From Prauserella marina (lineage in GTDB: Bacteria > Actinomycetota > Actinomycetes > Mycobacteriales > Pseudonocardiaceae), in assembly GCF_002240355.1 (NCBI RefSeq), contig NZ_CP016353.1, positions 6,611,001 to 6,675,000 of the forward strand: 64,000 nt of DNA, given 5' to 3'. Positions 1 through 9,941 of this stretch are shown piece by piece (the stretch's first letter is position 1; each line of letters starts with the position of its first letter). The position numbers were made by a program, and so were the translations under genes. Under the pieces are notes generated by a model. It was not told the DNA's origin and did not search any database. It saw nothing but the letters and a program-made list of their open reading frames with translations.

Positions 1-323
1 ACAACCCCTACGGCTCGACCTGTTACGGCAAGAGCAAGTCGAGCATGGCGGCGTGGATTCGCGACTTCCACGACACCTATCACAGCCGCACCGGCCGTTA
101 CCCCGTCATCTACACGTCGACGAACTGGTGGAACCAATGCGTCGGCACGGCGCAGAGCTTCGGCAACACGGTTCCGCTGTGGGTGGCGCGGTACTCGTCC
201 TCCGTGGGAACACTGCCCAACGGGTGGAGCTTCCACACCTTCTGGCAGTACACCTCGACACCCATCGATCAGAACTCGTTCAACGGCAGCTACGACAGGC
301 TCAAGGTGCTGGCGACCGGCTGA
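1..323 (+). CDS. Glycoside hydrolase family 25 lysozyme, C-terminal part
   Basis: The reading frame is open from the left edge of the window and stops at TGA 321-323, so only about the last 106 residues are present. The motifs YPVIYTSTNWWNQC, LWVARYSS and FHTFWQYTS are typical of the C-terminal half of GH25 N-acetylmuramidases, which cut the beta-1,4 bond between MurNAc and GlcNAc in peptidoglycan. A two-cysteine pattern (STCYGK, WNQC) fits an exported enzyme. The catalytic Asp/Glu residues and any signal peptide lie outside the window. A strong terminator follows 20 bases downstream, so it ends its transcription unit. Family assignment is confident; the start cannot be seen. Confidence 0.85.
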   Translation, partial: NPYGSTCYGKSKSSMAAWIRDFHDTYHSRTGRYPVIYTSTNWWNQCVGTAQSFGNTVPLWVARYSSSVGTLPNGWSFHTFWQYTSTPIDQNSFNGSYDRLKVLATG

Positions 324-342
324 GTTCAGGTCACGAACCGAT

Positions 343-382
343 AAAAGTTCCCGCCCGGCATGGCCGGTCGGGAACTTTTTTT
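343..382 (+). terminator. Rho-independent terminator of the lysozyme gene
   Basis: Perfect 11-bp arms (343-353 and 369-379) enclose a GC-rich inner stem and are followed by a run of seven T (376-382). It is the only classical hairpin-plus-U-tract terminator I saw in the window; the other hairpins lack the T run. Confidence 0.9.
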
Positions 383-749
383 GCCCAGCGCGCCACAGGG
401 AAGGCACAATGCCCGCTGAGTGAATGTTTGACTGCTGGGGGAGTTCAACCGTGATGGATCAACTACCGTCCGTCGATGTTCCGGTCCGTTCCGGGTCCAG
501 TACGAGACGGGCAGCCGAGCGAGCGCGAGTACGTCGCCGATGAAGCCGCCGCAGGACGTCCCACAACGATGATCTTGGGCAGGACGTCCTGCCCGGGTCA
601 CACCATCACTTCGGCAGCGGCATACCTCATGCCCTGACCAGGCCAATCGCGCACTTACCAGACCATGGCTGGTCCCACCAGCCTCTTCAGCGGAACCAGC
701 CATTCGGGTCGTGCGTCTGCGGTAAAGCATTGTCGACGAAAGGCGCCCC
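383..749. other. Gap with two doubtful mini-ORFs
   Basis: No recognisable gene lies between the lysozyme terminator and the next gene. Two short plus-strand frames are visible. One is 454-543 (29 codons), with GGGGGAG nine bases upstream of its ATG; the other is 476-637 (53 codons), in a different frame. Neither resembles a family I know, and the first is Arg-rich at its end, as random high-GC frames are. The palindrome CAGGACGTCCTG near 580 repeats a word found 30 bases earlier. The start of a decayed gene is possible. Confidence 0.25.
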
Positions 750-1838
750 ATGACCTACCCACCTCAGCCCGGACAGCCGTACGGCGGGCAACCTGACCCG
801 TACGGGCAAGGTGGACACCAGCAGCAAGGCGGTGGCTACCCGCAATCCGGACAGTTCCCGCAGCAGGGCGGCTACCCCCAGGGCGGCCAATATCCACAGC
901 AGGGCGGTTACCCGCAGTCGGGCGCTTTTCCCCAGCAGGGCGGGCAGTACGACCAATACGGTCAGTACCAACAGCAGCAGTACGGCTACCCGCAGGGCGG
1001 CGAATACGGTGGGCCGCCCAAGAAGAGCAAGACCGGACTGTGGGTCGGTCTGTCCGTGCTCCTCGTCGCGCTCGTCGCCTTCGGAGTCACGGGCTTCCTC
1101 GCTCCCGGCTTCCTGCTCGGTGACGACGAGGACGAAAAGACCCCCGGTGGCGGAGGCGAAGAGGGCGGCGCGCAGGCCGTCGCGGAGCAGATCATCACCG
1201 GCCTGAAGAACAAGGACGCCGCCGCGCTCAACGGGCTCAAGTGCTCGAACGCGGGCGAGGACATCGACCAGGTCATCAACTCCGTCAGCACCGTCGAGGA
1301 CGCACGGCTCGGCGAGGTCAACGAGAACGGCGACACCGCGACCGCGACCGCCTCTATCACGGCGGCCGGCCAGCAGTTCGAGGTCAGTGGCGACCTCGCC
1401 AAGGAAAACGGCAAGTGGTGCTGGCAGGACGTCGCGATGGGCGGCGTCGAGCCGCCGCCCGCGACCGAGGAGACCGGTACTACCGAAGAACCCGGCGGCA
1501 CGGGCACCACCGAAGGCACCGGCACTCTCACCGAGACCGAGGCGGAAAGCGTCGCCAGCGGCTTCATCGATGCGCTCAACAGCGGTAACGCCGAGCAGGC
1601 CAAGGCAGCGCTGTGCCCCGAGTCGGCCCAGATCAACGGCCCCTACGTGGACATCATCGCCGGCGATTCACCGGATCTCTCCATTGGCTCGATGTCCGGC
1701 GAACTCGCGGACGTTGGTGCCTACGAAGCGATACTCGCGGGCACCGTCCGCGGCAAGGACGTCACGTCGGAGGAATCGACCATCGGCGTGGTCGACGCGA
1801 TTCCTGGCGGTTGCGTGGACTGGATCATCCTTCCGTAG
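750..1838 (+). CDS. Membrane-anchored protein with Pro/Gln/Gly/Tyr-rich tail and two DUF4878-like domains
   Basis: The 362-residue protein begins with about 90 residues of Q/G/Y/P repeats (units like GGYPQ, PQQGGQY), then a basic KKSK stop and one membrane helix at about 97-118. An acidic linker and an exported part follow. The exported part shows two similar alpha+beta segments, about 144-232 and 262-362, separated by a Thr/Glu/Gly linker. Each opens with a pattern like AxxVAxxFIxxLxxxxAxxA and carries two cysteines (KCSN...KWCW; LCPES...GGCVDW), suggesting one disulfide per domain. They look like NTF2-fold DUF4878/lumazine-binding-like modules. A cytoplasmic N-terminus and wall-side C-terminus are inferred. 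The role is unknown. Its stop overlaps the tail of the convergent XRE gene by 14 bases. Confidence 0.85.
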   Translation: MTYPPQPGQPYGGQPDPYGQGGHQQQGGGYPQSGQFPQQGGYPQGGQYPQQGGYPQSGAFPQQGGQYDQYGQYQQQQYGYPQGGEYGGPPKKSKTGLWVGLSVLLVALVAFGVTGFLAPGFLLGDDEDEKTPGGGGEEGGAQAVAEQIITGLKNKDAAALNGLKCSNAGEDIDQVINSVSTVEDARLGEVNENGDTATATASITAAGQQFEVSGDLAKENGKWCWQDVAMGGVEPPPATEETGTTEEPGGTGTTEGTGTLTETEAESVASGFIDALNSGNAEQAKAALCPESAQINGPYVDIIAGDSPDLSIGSMSGELADVGAYEAILAGTVRGKDVTSEESTIGVVDAIPGGCVDWIILP

Positions 1839-2421
1839 CACGCGAATACCGCGCTCCGGCGTACCGAGGCCGCATGATCATCGCGGCGACGTAGTAGGTA
1901 CACGGTTCGCCGGAGCGGTTGGCATAGCCCAATGTGATGTCCGCTGCGAGGTACACGGAGTCGCCTTCGGACAGTTCGATGACCCGGTCCCCTTCGAGGG
2001 TCAGCGTCACGGTTCCCGATTCGACGTAGATGAACTCGTGCGAACCAGGCGCGTAGGGCGGGTAGTCACCAGGCACGGAGCCCGGCGGCAGGGTCGAGCG
2101 GATCCATTCGAAATTCACCCCGGGAACGACAGGGGTGAGGATGGTTCGCTGCCAGCCGCCGGGCTCTCGCACGTGGTCCTGTTGCCCCGCCCTTCGCACG
2201 ATCACGCGTTCGTCCTCCGGCTCAGCGACCAGCACCGGAAGACGCACACCCAGTCCGGTCGCCACGCGGTCGAGAACGACGACGGTCGGCGCCTTCTCTC
2301 CCTTTTCGATCGCGGAGAGCATGCTGACGCTCACCGCGGATCGGTCGGCGAGTTCCTGGAGTGTGAGGTCGCGTTCGCGTCGTAGCAACTGCACGCGTCG
2401 GCCGAGAACGGCGAGATCCAT
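1825..2421 (-). CDS. XRE-family regulator with C-terminal cupin domain
   Basis: The 198-residue protein has an N-terminal helix-turn-helix (about 8-62; LTLQELADRSAVSVSMLSAIEK) and a C-terminal cupin barrel (about 105-180; PPGSVPGDYPPYAPGSHEF, YVESGTVTLTLEGD). This architecture is that of small-ligand-sensing regulators such as PuuR/SutR-type proteins. It is transcribed divergently from the acetyltransferase gene with only 16 bases between the starts. The minus strand reads TACGAT, seven bases, then ATG, so it is probably leaderless. An inverted repeat in that gap is the likely operator, suggesting autoregulation and control of the acetyltransferase. The ligand is not predictable. Confidence 0.92.
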   Translation of the reverse strand: MDLAVLGRRVQLLRRERDLTLQELADRSAVSVSMLSAIEKGEKAPTVVVLDRVATGLGVRLPVLVAEPEDERVIVRRAGQQDHVREPGGWQRTILTPVVPGVNFEWIRSTLPPGSVPGDYPPYAPGSHEFIYVESGTVTLTLEGDRVIELSEGDSVYLAADITLGYANRSGEPCTYYVAAMIMRPRYAGARYSRATEG

Positions 2422-2422
2422 C

Positions 2423-2437
2423 TACACTATCGTAGTG
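2423..2437. promoter_or_regulatory. Shared divergent promoter and operator (XRE / GNAT)
   Basis: The inverted repeat CACTA-TCG-TAGTG (2425-2437) fills the space between the two start codons. It overlaps the minus-strand -10 TACGAT (2434-2429) and a plus-strand TACACT (2423-2428). Both transcripts would begin at or next to their start codons. A regulator bound here would block both promoters. Binding by the neighbouring XRE-cupin protein is inferred. Confidence 0.6.
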
Positions 2438-2956
2438 ATGAATTCTCCTATAGAGAAATCCGGGGAGGTGCGCGCCGCCACGAAGGACGACCTCGCCTCG
2501 ATAGCCGAGATCTACGCCCACTACGTCACGACGAGCCTCAGTACCTTCGAACTGCAACCGCCTGACCACCCCGAATGGGAGCGAAGGTTCGCCGCGATCA
2601 CCGGTGCCGCGCTGCCGTTTCTCGTCGCCGAGTGCGCGGGCATCGTGGCGGGCTACGCGTACTGCGGAAGGTGGAAACCTCGCCCCGCCTACGAGCACAC
2701 GGTCGAGGACTCGATCTATCTCGCGCCGCAGGCCACCGGCAAAGGCATCGGCGGCACGTTACTCGACACATTGCTCGACGCGTGTGCGGATCGCGGCATC
2801 CGCGAGGTCATCGCCGTGATCGCCGATTCAGGCGATGACGCTTCCCTTCGCCTGCACCGAGGAAGGGGCTTTACCGAAGCAGGGCGGCTGCGCGGGGTCG
2901 GACTCAAACACGGTCACCTCGTGGACACTCTGCTGTTGCAGCGAAGCCTCGGGTAA
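2438..2956 (+). CDS. GNAT N-acetyltransferase, phosphinothricin acetyltransferase-like
   Basis: The 172-residue protein has the GNAT fold: VRAATKDDLASIAEIYAHYV at the N-terminus, the acetyl-CoA pyrophosphate loop QATGKGIGGTLL (about 95-106), and HRGRGFTEAGRLRGVG near the C-terminus. This order and spacing fit the PAT/Bar and methionine-sulfoximine acetyltransferase group, which acetylate amino groups of small amino-acid analogues. ATG 2438 was chosen because the frame further upstream runs through the XRE gene; an in-frame GTG at 2435 is an alternative. The palindrome and -10 directly upstream support a leaderless mRNA. The substrate is inferred from the family only. Confidence 0.88.
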   Translation: MNSPIEKSGEVRAATKDDLASIAEIYAHYVTTSLSTFELQPPDHPEWERRFAAITGAALPFLVAECAGIVAGYAYCGRWKPRPAYEHTVEDSIYLAPQATGKGIGGTLLDTLLDACADRGIREVIAVIADSGDDASLRLHRGRGFTEAGRLRGVGLKHGHLVDTLLLQRSLG

Positions 2957-2989
2957 GCGACTCGGCCTTCTCCGGCGGTTCACGCTGAA

Positions 2990-3073
2990 TGCGGATCTCG
3001 CGTGCCTGGGTGCGGATCTCGGCGTCCCGAGTGCGGATCTCGGCGTCCTGGACGGGGGACTCGCGGGCGTTAA
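2990..3073 (+). repeat. 21-bp repeat array A (four units)
   Basis: Four consecutive 21-bp units start at 2990, 3011, 3032 and 3053. Core consensus: GCGGATCTCGGCGTCCCGAG. The last unit is variant and begins CGGGGGACTCGCG, as in array D. The array ends 13 bases before the ATG of the pentapeptide-repeat gene. Translated, it gives seven-residue pseudo-repeats (ADLGVPS-like), but no start signal or gene supports a protein. Related arrays lie at 33.4, 33.7 and 39.0 kb. Confidence 0.85.
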
Positions 3074-3086
3074 GTAGATTGCCGAC

Positions 3087-4184
3087 ATGAATCGGGTTCG
3101 GGTCGCCCTTCGGTCGCCGCTTTTCGGCACCGTCTTTTGTGCCGTCCTGCTGGTGCTCGCCATCAGCGTGTGGCTGCTCACCGACGGGAAAACCAACCGG
3201 AGCGACGCGCTGCGCACCGGAGGACTCGCGGGCGGCGCCATCGTCGCGCTCTACGCCCTCTGGCTCAACGACCGGCGGCGCCGCGTCGAGGAAGCCCGAC
3301 AGGAGATCGAACGCAAACGTCACGAACTCGAAAGCCGCCGCATATCCGACGAACGGTTCGCTCGCGCCATCGAACTGCTCGGCGACGAGGCCGACCAGGT
3401 CAGGGTCGGTGCGCTGCACGTTCTCGCCGGGCTCGCCAAATCGCGGCCCGGCTACACCCAGACGGTGCTCGACGTCGTGTGCGCCTACCTGCGCCGCCCC
3501 TACTCGCACCCCCGGCTCACCGGAGGCAAGGGCCCCGCTCCTCAGAACGAAGGTCCCGAAAGGGAAATCGCGGAACGGGAACTCCAGGTCAGGCTTACCG
3601 CACAACGCATCCTGCTCGACCTGCTCCCCGAAGCGGGCCAGGACGAAGCGCCCTCCTACGACCTCGACCTGACCGGAGCCACGCTGGAATACCTCGACTG
3701 TTCCGGCCGCAAGCTCGGGACGGTGCTGATGCGCTACGCGAAGCTGCACAGCAGCATCAACTTCAGCGGCTGCGACTTCGGGGGCCCGGTCTGGTTCACC
3801 GCGGCGAGCACCAACGAGGGACGGCTCACCGGCCGCTTTCGCTGCACCAACTCGACGTTCAGGGAACGCGCGTGGTTCAGCGGTACGGAATTCGGCGAAC
3901 TCGCCGACTTCACGGGTACGACCTTCTTGGGGAAGGCGAGCTTCAAGGACTCCACGTTTCACGGCGACGCGCTGTTCGGCACGACGTCCTTCCACACGGG
4001 ACTCGATCTTCGGAGGGCGAGGTTCGCGTCCCGACTCGACCTGCGCTGGAAACGCGGCCCAGAGGCGATTTCCCTCTACAACACCGTGATCGAGCCGGAA
4101 GTCGAAGCCGATCTGCCGGAAGGCTGGACGACAACGAAGTTGCCGGACGGCCAGACCAAACTGACCGCCCCTCCGGGGACCTGA
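3087..4184 (+). CDS. Membrane protein with cytoplasmic pentapeptide-repeat domain
   Basis: The 365-residue protein has two membrane helices (about 12-30 and 46-60), then a charged, probably coiled-coil stretch (about 62-92, RRRRVEEARQEIERKRHELESRR). A helical segment follows, like HEAT-type repeats (ERFARAIELLGDEADQVRVGALHVLAGLA). From about residue 190 to 310 there are loose pentapeptide repeats of the A(D/N)LxX class, such as LTGATLEYLDCSG, FSGCDFGG, FTGTTFLGKASF and FHGDALFGTTSF. These form a right-handed beta-helix used for protein-protein contact. The whole plan is frequent in actinomycetes and its function is not established. It is a single gene downstream of repeat array A. Confidence 0.85.
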   Translation: MNRVRVALRSPLFGTVFCAVLLVLAISVWLLTDGKTNRSDALRTGGLAGGAIVALYALWLNDRRRRVEEARQEIERKRHELESRRISDERFARAIELLGDEADQVRVGALHVLAGLAKSRPGYTQTVLDVVCAYLRRPYSHPRLTGGKGPAPQNEGPEREIAERELQVRLTAQRILLDLLPEAGQDEAPSYDLDLTGATLEYLDCSGRKLGTVLMRYAKLHSSINFSGCDFGGPVWFTAASTNEGRLTGRFRCTNSTFRERAWFSGTEFGELADFTGTTFLGKASFKDSTFHGDALFGTTSFHTGLDLRRARFASRLDLRWKRGPEAISLYNTVIEPEVEADLPEGWTTTKLPDGQTKLTAPPGT

Positions 4185-4193
4185 GCGACCGTC

Positions 4194-6500
4194 CTAATCG
4201 AACAGTGCGGGCAGCGTGCCTTCCCACGCGACGCGAAGCTCTTCGAGCGGGTAGTTCGCGACGTCCTGGATGTCCAGCGCTGCCGATTCGGGATCGACGA
4301 CGCCGGTCTTGCGCCACGGCAGTCCGCGTGCCTCGCACATCTCGGTGAAGCGCAGTTCCTCACTGCGAGGCACGGCGACCAGCACCCTTCCCGCCGATTC
4401 GGAGAAGAGCTGGACGAACGGATCGGCGTCCTGGTCGAGCAAAACCCTTGCCCCGCACTGTCCGATGAGTGCCATCTCGACAACGGCCTGTGCCAGCCCG
4501 CCGTCGGCGAGATCGTGGGCAGCCGAGATCATCCCGTCCCGCGAGCCCGCGACGAGGATCTCGGCGAGCAGGCGCTCCCTTTCGAGGTCGACCTCAGGCG
4601 GCAGCCCGCCGAGGTGACCGTGGATGACACTGGCCCACGCGGAACCGCCGAACTCGTCCTTCGTGTCGCCGAGCAGCAACAAGCTCTCACCCGGCTCCGA
4701 GCCGATCCCGGTGGGGATCCTGCGCCGGACGTCGTCGATGACGCCGAGCACGCCGACGACCGGAGTCGGCAGAATCGCCGTGTCGCCGGTCTGGTTGTAG
4801 AAGCTCACGTTGCCGCCGGTGACCGGAATGCCGAGCTGCGCGCAGCCGTCGGCAAGGCCGTGCACCGCGCGCTCGAACTGCCACATGACGCCCGGGTCGC
4901 GCGGCGAACCAAAGTTGAGGCAGTTCGTCACCGCGACTGGCTCGGCTCCGCCGGTGGCCACGTTGCGATACGCCTCGGCGAGCGCGAGCTGGGTGCCCTG
5001 GTACGGGTCGAGGAAGACGAACCGACTGTTGCAGTCGGTCGCGACTGCGACGCCCCTTCCGGTCGACTCGTCGATGCGAACGACGCCCGAGTCGGAAGGC
5101 TGGGCGAGCACGGTGTTGCCACGAACGTAGCGGTCGTACTGCTGGGTGACCCATTCCTTCGAAGCCTGGTTGGGCGAGGAGATCACCTTGAGCAGGGTGT
5201 CCCTCAATTCGTCCGAAGTGGACGGACGAGGCAGCGAGTCCGTGCTGTCGGCCTGTAGCGCGTCCTGCGTGGCAGGACGCGCGAACGGCCGGTCGTACAC
5301 CGGCCCCTGGTGGGCGACCGTGCGCGGCGGCACGTCGACGACGACCTCGTCGTGCCACGTGATGACGAGGTGATCGCCATCGGTGACCTCACCGATCTCC
5401 GTCGCGATGACGTCCCACTTGCGGCACACCTCCATGAAGGCGTCCACATCGGCCGGAGCCACGACGGCACACATCCGCTCCTGCGATTCGCTGGAAAGGA
5501 TCTCGGCTGGCGTCATCCCCTTCGCGCGAAGGGGAACCCGGTCGAGGTTGATGTGCATCCCTCCGTCGCCTGCCGCTGCCAGCTCGGACGTCGCGCAGGA
5601 AAGCCCGGCACCGCCGAGGTCCTGGATGCCGACGACCAGCTTCTTGCCGAACAGTTCGAGACAGCACTCGATGAGCACCTTCTCGGTGAACGGGTCGCCG
5701 ACCTGGACGCTGGGCAGCTTCTTGCGACCGCCGCTGGTCTCGTCGCCGGAGAAGGAGTCACTGGCGAGCACGGAGACGCCGCCGATGCCGTCGAGCCCCG
5801 TCCTCGCCCCGAACAGGATGATCTTGTTGCCGGTACCTGACGCGTGCGCGAGGTGCAGGTCCTCGACGCGCATCGCGCCGACACACATGGCGTTGACCAG
5901 CGGGTTGCCAGCGTAGCTCTCGTCGAAGACGACCTCGCCGCCGATGTTGGGAAGGCCGAGGCAGTTGCCGTAGCCCGCGACGCCCGCGACGACACCGGGA
6001 AGCACCCGCTTGGTGTCGGGCGCGTCAGCAGGGCCGAACCGCAGCGGGTCGGCCACGGCGAGCGGCCTGGCACCCATGGCGAGGATGTCGCGCACGATGC
6101 CGCCGACACCCGTCGCCGCGCCCTGGTACGGCTCCACATAGGACGGGTGATTGTGGCTTTCCACCTTGAAGGTGACGGCCCAGCCGTCACCGATGTCGAC
6201 CACACCGGCGTTCTCGCCGATGCCCGCGAGCATCTTGGCCCGCATCTCCGGCGTCGTCGTCTCGCCGAAGTAGGCGAGGTGCCGCTTGGAGGACTTGTAC
6301 GAGCAGTGCTCACTCCACATCACGGAGTACATGGCCAGCTCGGCCTCCGTCGGCCGCCGCCCGAGGATCTCGCGGATCCTCGCGTACTCGTCGTCGGCCA
6401 GACCGAGTTCGAGGTAGGGCTGCGGAAGTTCGGGGGTGCCCGCTGCGTGCGCGGTGGTGTCGACGACCGGTGTTTCGACGTGAGGTGATGCCACGGCCAT
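4194..6500 (-). CDS. purL: Phosphoribosylformylglycinamidine synthase subunit PurL
   Basis: The product is 768 residues, the usual size of the small-type PurL that works with PurQ and PurS. It makes formylglycinamidine ribonucleotide amidine from FGAR, ATP and ammonia, the fourth step of purine synthesis. Recognisable motifs are [11 protein letters not shown] near the N-terminus, [31 protein letters not shown] and [11 protein letters not shown] in the second AIRS-type half. Start 6500 (MAVASP) gives a conventional length; ATG 6539 would add 13 residues. It is the first gene left of a divergent ABC exporter. It is therefore separated from purQ-purS, with which it normally forms one operon, by two opposite-strand genes. 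Confidence 0.97.
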   Translation of the reverse strand: MAVASPHVETPVVDTTAHAAGTPELPQPYLELGLADDEYARIREILGRRPTEAELAMYSVMWSEHCSYKSSKRHLAYFGETTTPEMRAKMLAGIGENAGVVDIGDGWAVTFKVESHNHPSYVEPYQGAATGVGGIVRDILAMGARPLAVADPLRFGPADAPDTKRVLPGVVAGVAGYGNCLGLPNIGGEVVFDESYAGNPLVNAMCVGAMRVEDLHLAHASGTGNKIILFGARTGLDGIGGVSVLASDSFSGDETSGGRKKLPSVQVGDPFTEKVLIECCLELFGKKLVVGIQDLGGAGLSCATSELAAAGDGGMHINLDRVPLRAKGMTPAEILSSESQERMCAVVAPADVDAFMEVCRKWDVIATEIGEVTDGDHLVITWHDEVVVDVPPRTVAHQGPVYDRPFARPATQDALQADSTDSLPRPSTSDELRDTLLKVISSPNQASKEWVTQQYDRYVRGNTVLAQPSDSGVVRIDESTGRGVAVATDCNSRFVFLDPYQGTQLALAEAYRNVATGGAEPVAVTNCLNFGSPRDPGVMWQFERAVHGLADGCAQLGIPVTGGNVSFYNQTGDTAILPTPVVGVLGVIDDVRRRIPTGIGSEPGESLLLLGDTKDEFGGSAWASVIHGHLGGLPPEVDLERERLLAEILVAGSRDGMISAAHDLADGGLAQAVVEMALIGQCGARVLLDQDADPFVQLFSESAGRVLVAVPRSEELRFTEMCEARGLPWRKTGVVDPESAALDIQDVANYPLEELRVAWEGTLPALFD

Positions 6501-6569
6501 CAGGATACTTGCCGGTCCCGCGAGAAAATCGGTCGCCATCGACGCAGGTCGTTCGTAACGTTTTCGGAC

Positions 6570-8192
6570 GTGCCACTCAAGCCGTACCCGGCTCCCGACA
6601 TCCGCCTGCCAGCACGACTGACGCCGATCACCTTCCTCGTCGCCCTGCTCAGGGGGCGACCTTGGCTTGCCGTCGGTTCGATCTTGTTCGGCGCGCTGTG
6701 GCTCGTGCCGAGCGCGCTGCTGCCCGTCGTCGTCGGCAACGGCATCGAAGCCGGTATCGCGGACGAGGACAGGTCGGCGCTGCTCGGCTACGCCTTGGCG
6801 ACCGCGGGCATCGGCGTGGTGCAGGCCGTTTTCGGCACCACACTGCTCGGTCTCGGGGTCGGCATGTGGATGCACGGCGCCTCGGCGACGCAGCGGCTCG
6901 TCGTGACGCACGCGGCGAAGCTCGGATCGGGGCTGCGCGCCAAGGTGGGCACCGGCGAAGTGCTCGCCGTCACCTCCTCCGACATCAACAAGATCGGCAA
7001 CGTGCTGGAGGTGATCGGCAGGCTCGGCGGCGCGGTGGTGGCCTTCCTCACGGTCGGCTTCGTACTGGTCGGCTACTCACCGCTGCTCGGGATGGTCGCG
7101 CTCGTCGGTGTTCCGATCGCGACCATCGGCGTCGGCTCGTTGATCGGCCCGCTCGAACGCAAGATCCGGTACCAGAGGGAACAGGTGACCGCCGTCAACG
7201 CGCTCGGCGCCGACATCGTCTCCGGCCTGCGGATACTCAGGGGAGTCGGCGGAGAACGCCAGTTCAACGCCAGGTTCCGCGACGCGAGCCAGCGGGTCCG
7301 GTTCGCGGGAATCGACGTGGCGAGACGGGAATCGTGGCTCACCGGAGCCGAGGTTCTGCTGCCTGGACTCGTCACGGTGGCGATCACCTGGCTCGGCGCG
7401 AAACTCGCCGTCGCGGGAACGATCAGCGTCGGTGAGCTGGTCGCCTTCTACGGTGCCTCCGCGTTTCTCGTCATCCCGGTGAGCACGGCGACCGAGAGCG
7501 CCGGTGCGCTGGCATCGGCGCTGGCATCGGCAGGCAAGGCAGCCAAGGTACTCAACCTGCGTGCCGACCTGACCGAGCCGGAATCACCGGTCACCCTTCC
7601 GGAAGGCCCGCTGGAACCCCACGATCCGAAGACCGGTTTCACGGCGGTAGCCGGCAAACTCACGGTCGTCGACATCGGAAAACAGGGCGAGGAGCTGGCC
7701 GAACGACTGGCCAGATTCACCGACAGTGGCGAGCCTGCTTCGCTGTCCGGTGTCCCGGCCGACAGGGTCGCGCTGACCGAGCTGCGCAGCCGCGTCGTGT
7801 ACGCGCACAACCAGGACCTGTGGTTTTCCGGGATCCTCTCTGCCGAGATCGCGGCCGACGTCCCGGGAAAGGTCACCGTCGACAACGCGCTGTGGGCGGC
7901 AGACGCCGAAGACATCGTCGCCGCGCTTCCCGAAGGGATCGAGGAGCGCATCGGGGAACGCGGCAGGGAGATCTCCGGTGGTCAACGGCAGCGGCTGGCA
8001 CTGGCGAGGGCGCTCGCCACCGACGCCGACGTACTGCTGCTCGACGAGCCGACGTCGGCGGTCGACGCACACACCGAGGCCCGCATCAGCAGGCGAGTCG
8101 CCTCACTGCGCAGGGAAAGGACGACCGTCGTGTTCAGCCAGAGCCCACTGTGGGCCGCTGTCGCCGACGAGGTGGTGACGACATGCAACTGA
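6570..8192 (+). CDS. ABC exporter half-transporter, degenerate Walker A subunit
   Basis: The 540-residue protein has an N-terminal six-helix exporter domain (about 20-320) and a short ATPase domain. The ATPase keeps the signature ISGGQRQ (about 468) and Walker B plus catalytic Glu VLLLDEPTS (about 490). The Walker A region reads [15 protein letters not shown], without the GxxGxGKS/T loop, and the H-loop His is replaced (VVFSQSP). It cannot bind ATP normally on its own Walker A side. Its partner, overlapping by 10 bases, has the reverse defects, so they must work as a heterodimer. GTG 6570 lies eight bases after a TAACGT -10, consistent with a leaderless mRNA. Cargo unknown. Confidence 0.93.
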   Translation: MPLKPYPAPDIRLPARLTPITFLVALLRGRPWLAVGSILFGALWLVPSALLPVVVGNGIEAGIADEDRSALLGYALATAGIGVVQAVFGTTLLGLGVGMWMHGASATQRLVVTHAAKLGSGLRAKVGTGEVLAVTSSDINKIGNVLEVIGRLGGAVVAFLTVGFVLVGYSPLLGMVALVGVPIATIGVGSLIGPLERKIRYQREQVTAVNALGADIVSGLRILRGVGGERQFNARFRDASQRVRFAGIDVARRESWLTGAEVLLPGLVTVAITWLGAKLAVAGTISVGELVAFYGASAFLVIPVSTATESAGALASALASAGKAAKVLNLRADLTEPESPVTLPEGPLEPHDPKTGFTAVAGKLTVVDIGKQGEELAERLARFTDSGEPASLSGVPADRVALTELRSRVVYAHNQDLWFSGILSAEIAADVPGKVTVDNALWAADAEDIVAALPEGIEERIGERGREISGGQRQRLALARALATDADVLLLDEPTSAVDAHTEARISRRVASLRRERTTVVFSQSPLWAAVADEVVTTCN

Positions 8193-9919
8193 AACTGCCG
8201 CTCGCCTCGGCCGCCGTCGCGAGGCGCTGGGCCGCGACGACGTTTCGCGCCAACCGCCGCGAGTTCGTCGTCGTCCTCGTGCTCTTCACGATCGCCGCCG
8301 TCGCGGGCCTCGCCGGACCGCAGTTGCTCGGCCTGATCGTCGACGAGGTCGCCGGTGGCGAGAACACGATCAGCATCGACGTGCTCGCCGTGGTGTTCGT
8401 CGCCGTACTGGTCGTGCAGAGCTGGCTGCGGCGATCGGCCCGACTCAAGGCAGGGGTACTCGGCGAACGGGTGCTCGCCGAGACGAGGGAAGGCTTCGTC
8501 GGTCAGGCGCTGCGGCTGCCGCTGGGCACCGTCGAGGCCGCGGGCACCGGCGACCTGCTGAGCAGGGCGACCTCCGACATCAGTCGAGTCGACCGCGCTG
8601 TCCGCCACGCGGTACCCGAGATCACCGTGGCCGCCTTCACCGTGCTGCTGACCATCACGGCCATGATCATCACGTCGCCGTTGCTCGCACTGGGCCTGCT
8701 CGTCGCCGTCCCCGTGCTGTTCCTGCCGACCAGGCGCTACTGGCGCAGGGTGCCTTCGACGATCGCGTGGATGCTGGACTCGTGGTCGGGAGTACAGACC
8801 GATACGCACGAAACCGTGGAAGGCGCGCGAACGGCCGAGGCGCTGTCACGCACCGGCCGCAGGATCACCGACGGCGAAAAAGCACTACAGGAGGCCATCG
8901 GCGGGGAAAGGGAACTGCGAAGGCTCCAGGTTCGCTGGGTGCCGTTCCTCGAACTGTCGCACACGTTGCCCATCGCGGCGATGCTGCTGCTCGGCGGCTG
9001 GGCATACGCCAACGATCTCGCCGCGCTCGGCACGATCACCACGATGGTGCTGTACATGCAGGCTCTCGCGGAGCCGATGGACACGTTGATGTGGTGGTTC
9101 GAAGACCTCATGGTGTCCGGCACGGCGCTGCGCAGGGTGCTCGGCGTACGCGGCGCCGACGACGAGAAGAACGGTGGCAGTCCTCGGGGAACCGACATCG
9201 AGGTCAGCGGCGTGCGCTTCGGCTACACGGCCGATCGCCAGGTACTGCACGGCATCGACCTGAGCATCCCGCGAGGCGAACGGCTTGCCGTCGTGGGTCC
9301 CTCCGGAGCGGGGAAGTCCACTTTGGGCAGGTTGCTCGCCGGGATCGCCGCACCGAGCGAGGGTTCGGTGACCGTCGGTGGCATCGAGGTCTCCTCGCTG
9401 CCCGACGACACGCTGCGGCGTGAGGTACTGCTGCTCACCCAGGAGCAGCACGTCTTCAGCGGGACGTTGCGGGAAAACCTCACGTTGCCTGGTGATGGTG
9501 CCTGGAGTGACGACGAATTGCTCGCCGCGCTGGACTCGACGGGCGCACGGGCTTGGGCCGATTCGCTGCCGGAGGGGCTTTCCAGCAAGATCGGCACGGG
9601 TGGCGAGCCGGTTCCCGCCGCGACGGCACAACAGCTCGCGCTGGCGAGGGTGGTTCTGGCCGACCCGCACACCCTCGTACTCGACGAGGCGACGTCACTG
9701 CTCGACACCTCGTCGGCGAGAGAACTCGAACGGACACTGGCGAAGGTGCTCGAAGGAAGGACGGTGATCGCGATCGCACACCGGCTGCACACCGCGGCGG
9801 CTGCCGATCGCGTCGCGGTCGTCGAGGACGGCAGGATCAGCGAACTGGGCAGTCACGGCGAACTGCTTGCCGCGCGAGGGCCCTACGCGCGACTCGTGCA
9901 TGCCGCCCGCGCCGACTGA
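8183..9919 (+). CDS. ABC exporter half-transporter, degenerate signature subunit
   Basis: The 578-residue partner of the preceding gene begins at ATG 8183 inside its last codons (10-base overlap, translational coupling). It has a six-helix membrane domain and a complete Walker [10 protein letters not shown] (about 372), Walker [10 protein letters not shown] (about 496) and H-loop His (IAIAHRL). The LSGGQ signature position reads VPAATAQQ, so it is lost. Pairing its Walker A with the intact signature of the first subunit yields one good ATP site, while the opposite site has lost both halves. This resembles TM287/288- and TAP-type heterodimers, carried to an extreme. A hairpin across its stop codon ends the unit. 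Confidence 0.93.
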   Translation: MQLKLPLASAAVARRWAATTFRANRREFVVVLVLFTIAAVAGLAGPQLLGLIVDEVAGGENTISIDVLAVVFVAVLVVQSWLRRSARLKAGVLGERVLAETREGFVGQALRLPLGTVEAAGTGDLLSRATSDISRVDRAVRHAVPEITVAAFTVLLTITAMIITSPLLALGLLVAVPVLFLPTRRYWRRVPSTIAWMLDSWSGVQTDTHETVEGARTAEALSRTGRRITDGEKALQEAIGGERELRRLQVRWVPFLELSHTLPIAAMLLLGGWAYANDLAALGTITTMVLYMQALAEPMDTLMWWFEDLMVSGTALRRVLGVRGADDEKNGGSPRGTDIEVSGVRFGYTADRQVLHGIDLSIPRGERLAVVGPSGAGKSTLGRLLAGIAAPSEGSVTVGGIEVSSLPDDTLRREVLLLTQEQHVFSGTLRENLTLPGDGAWSDDELLAALDSTGARAWADSLPEGLSSKIGTGGEPVPAATAQQLALARVVLADPHTLVLDEATSLLDTSSARELERTLAKVLEGRTVIAIAHRLHTAAAADRVAVVEDGRISELGSHGELLAARGPYARLVHAARAD

Positions 9920-9929
9920 GCGCGGGCGG
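9903..9929 (+). terminator. Hairpin across the stop codon of the ABC operon
   Basis: Perfect 10-bp arms CCGCCCGCGC (9903-9912) and GCGCGGGCGG (9920-9929) leave a seven-base loop that contains the TGA stop. There is no T run, as is common for actinobacterial terminators. It lies between convergent genes and could serve purQ from the other strand too. Confidence 0.7.
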
Positions 9930-9941
9930 TGTGCACAGACG

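Noticed and set aside
326-751. A 141-codon open frame on the minus strand in the gap after the lysozyme gene
   Set aside because: It reads through the lysozyme terminator hairpin on the wrong strand, is Arg/Ser-rich without any motif, and has no ribosome site. GC-rich noncoding DNA gives such frames.
2957-3077. A protein of ADLGVPS-like heptads encoded by repeat array A
   Set aside because: The frame follows from a 21-bp DNA repeat; arrays elsewhere are on either strand and in gaps without starts, so repeat DNA explains it better.
6501-6911. A 137-residue N-terminal extension of PurL
   Set aside because: The extra sequence is the antisense of the ABC exporter start, and normal PurL length is reached with ATG 6500.
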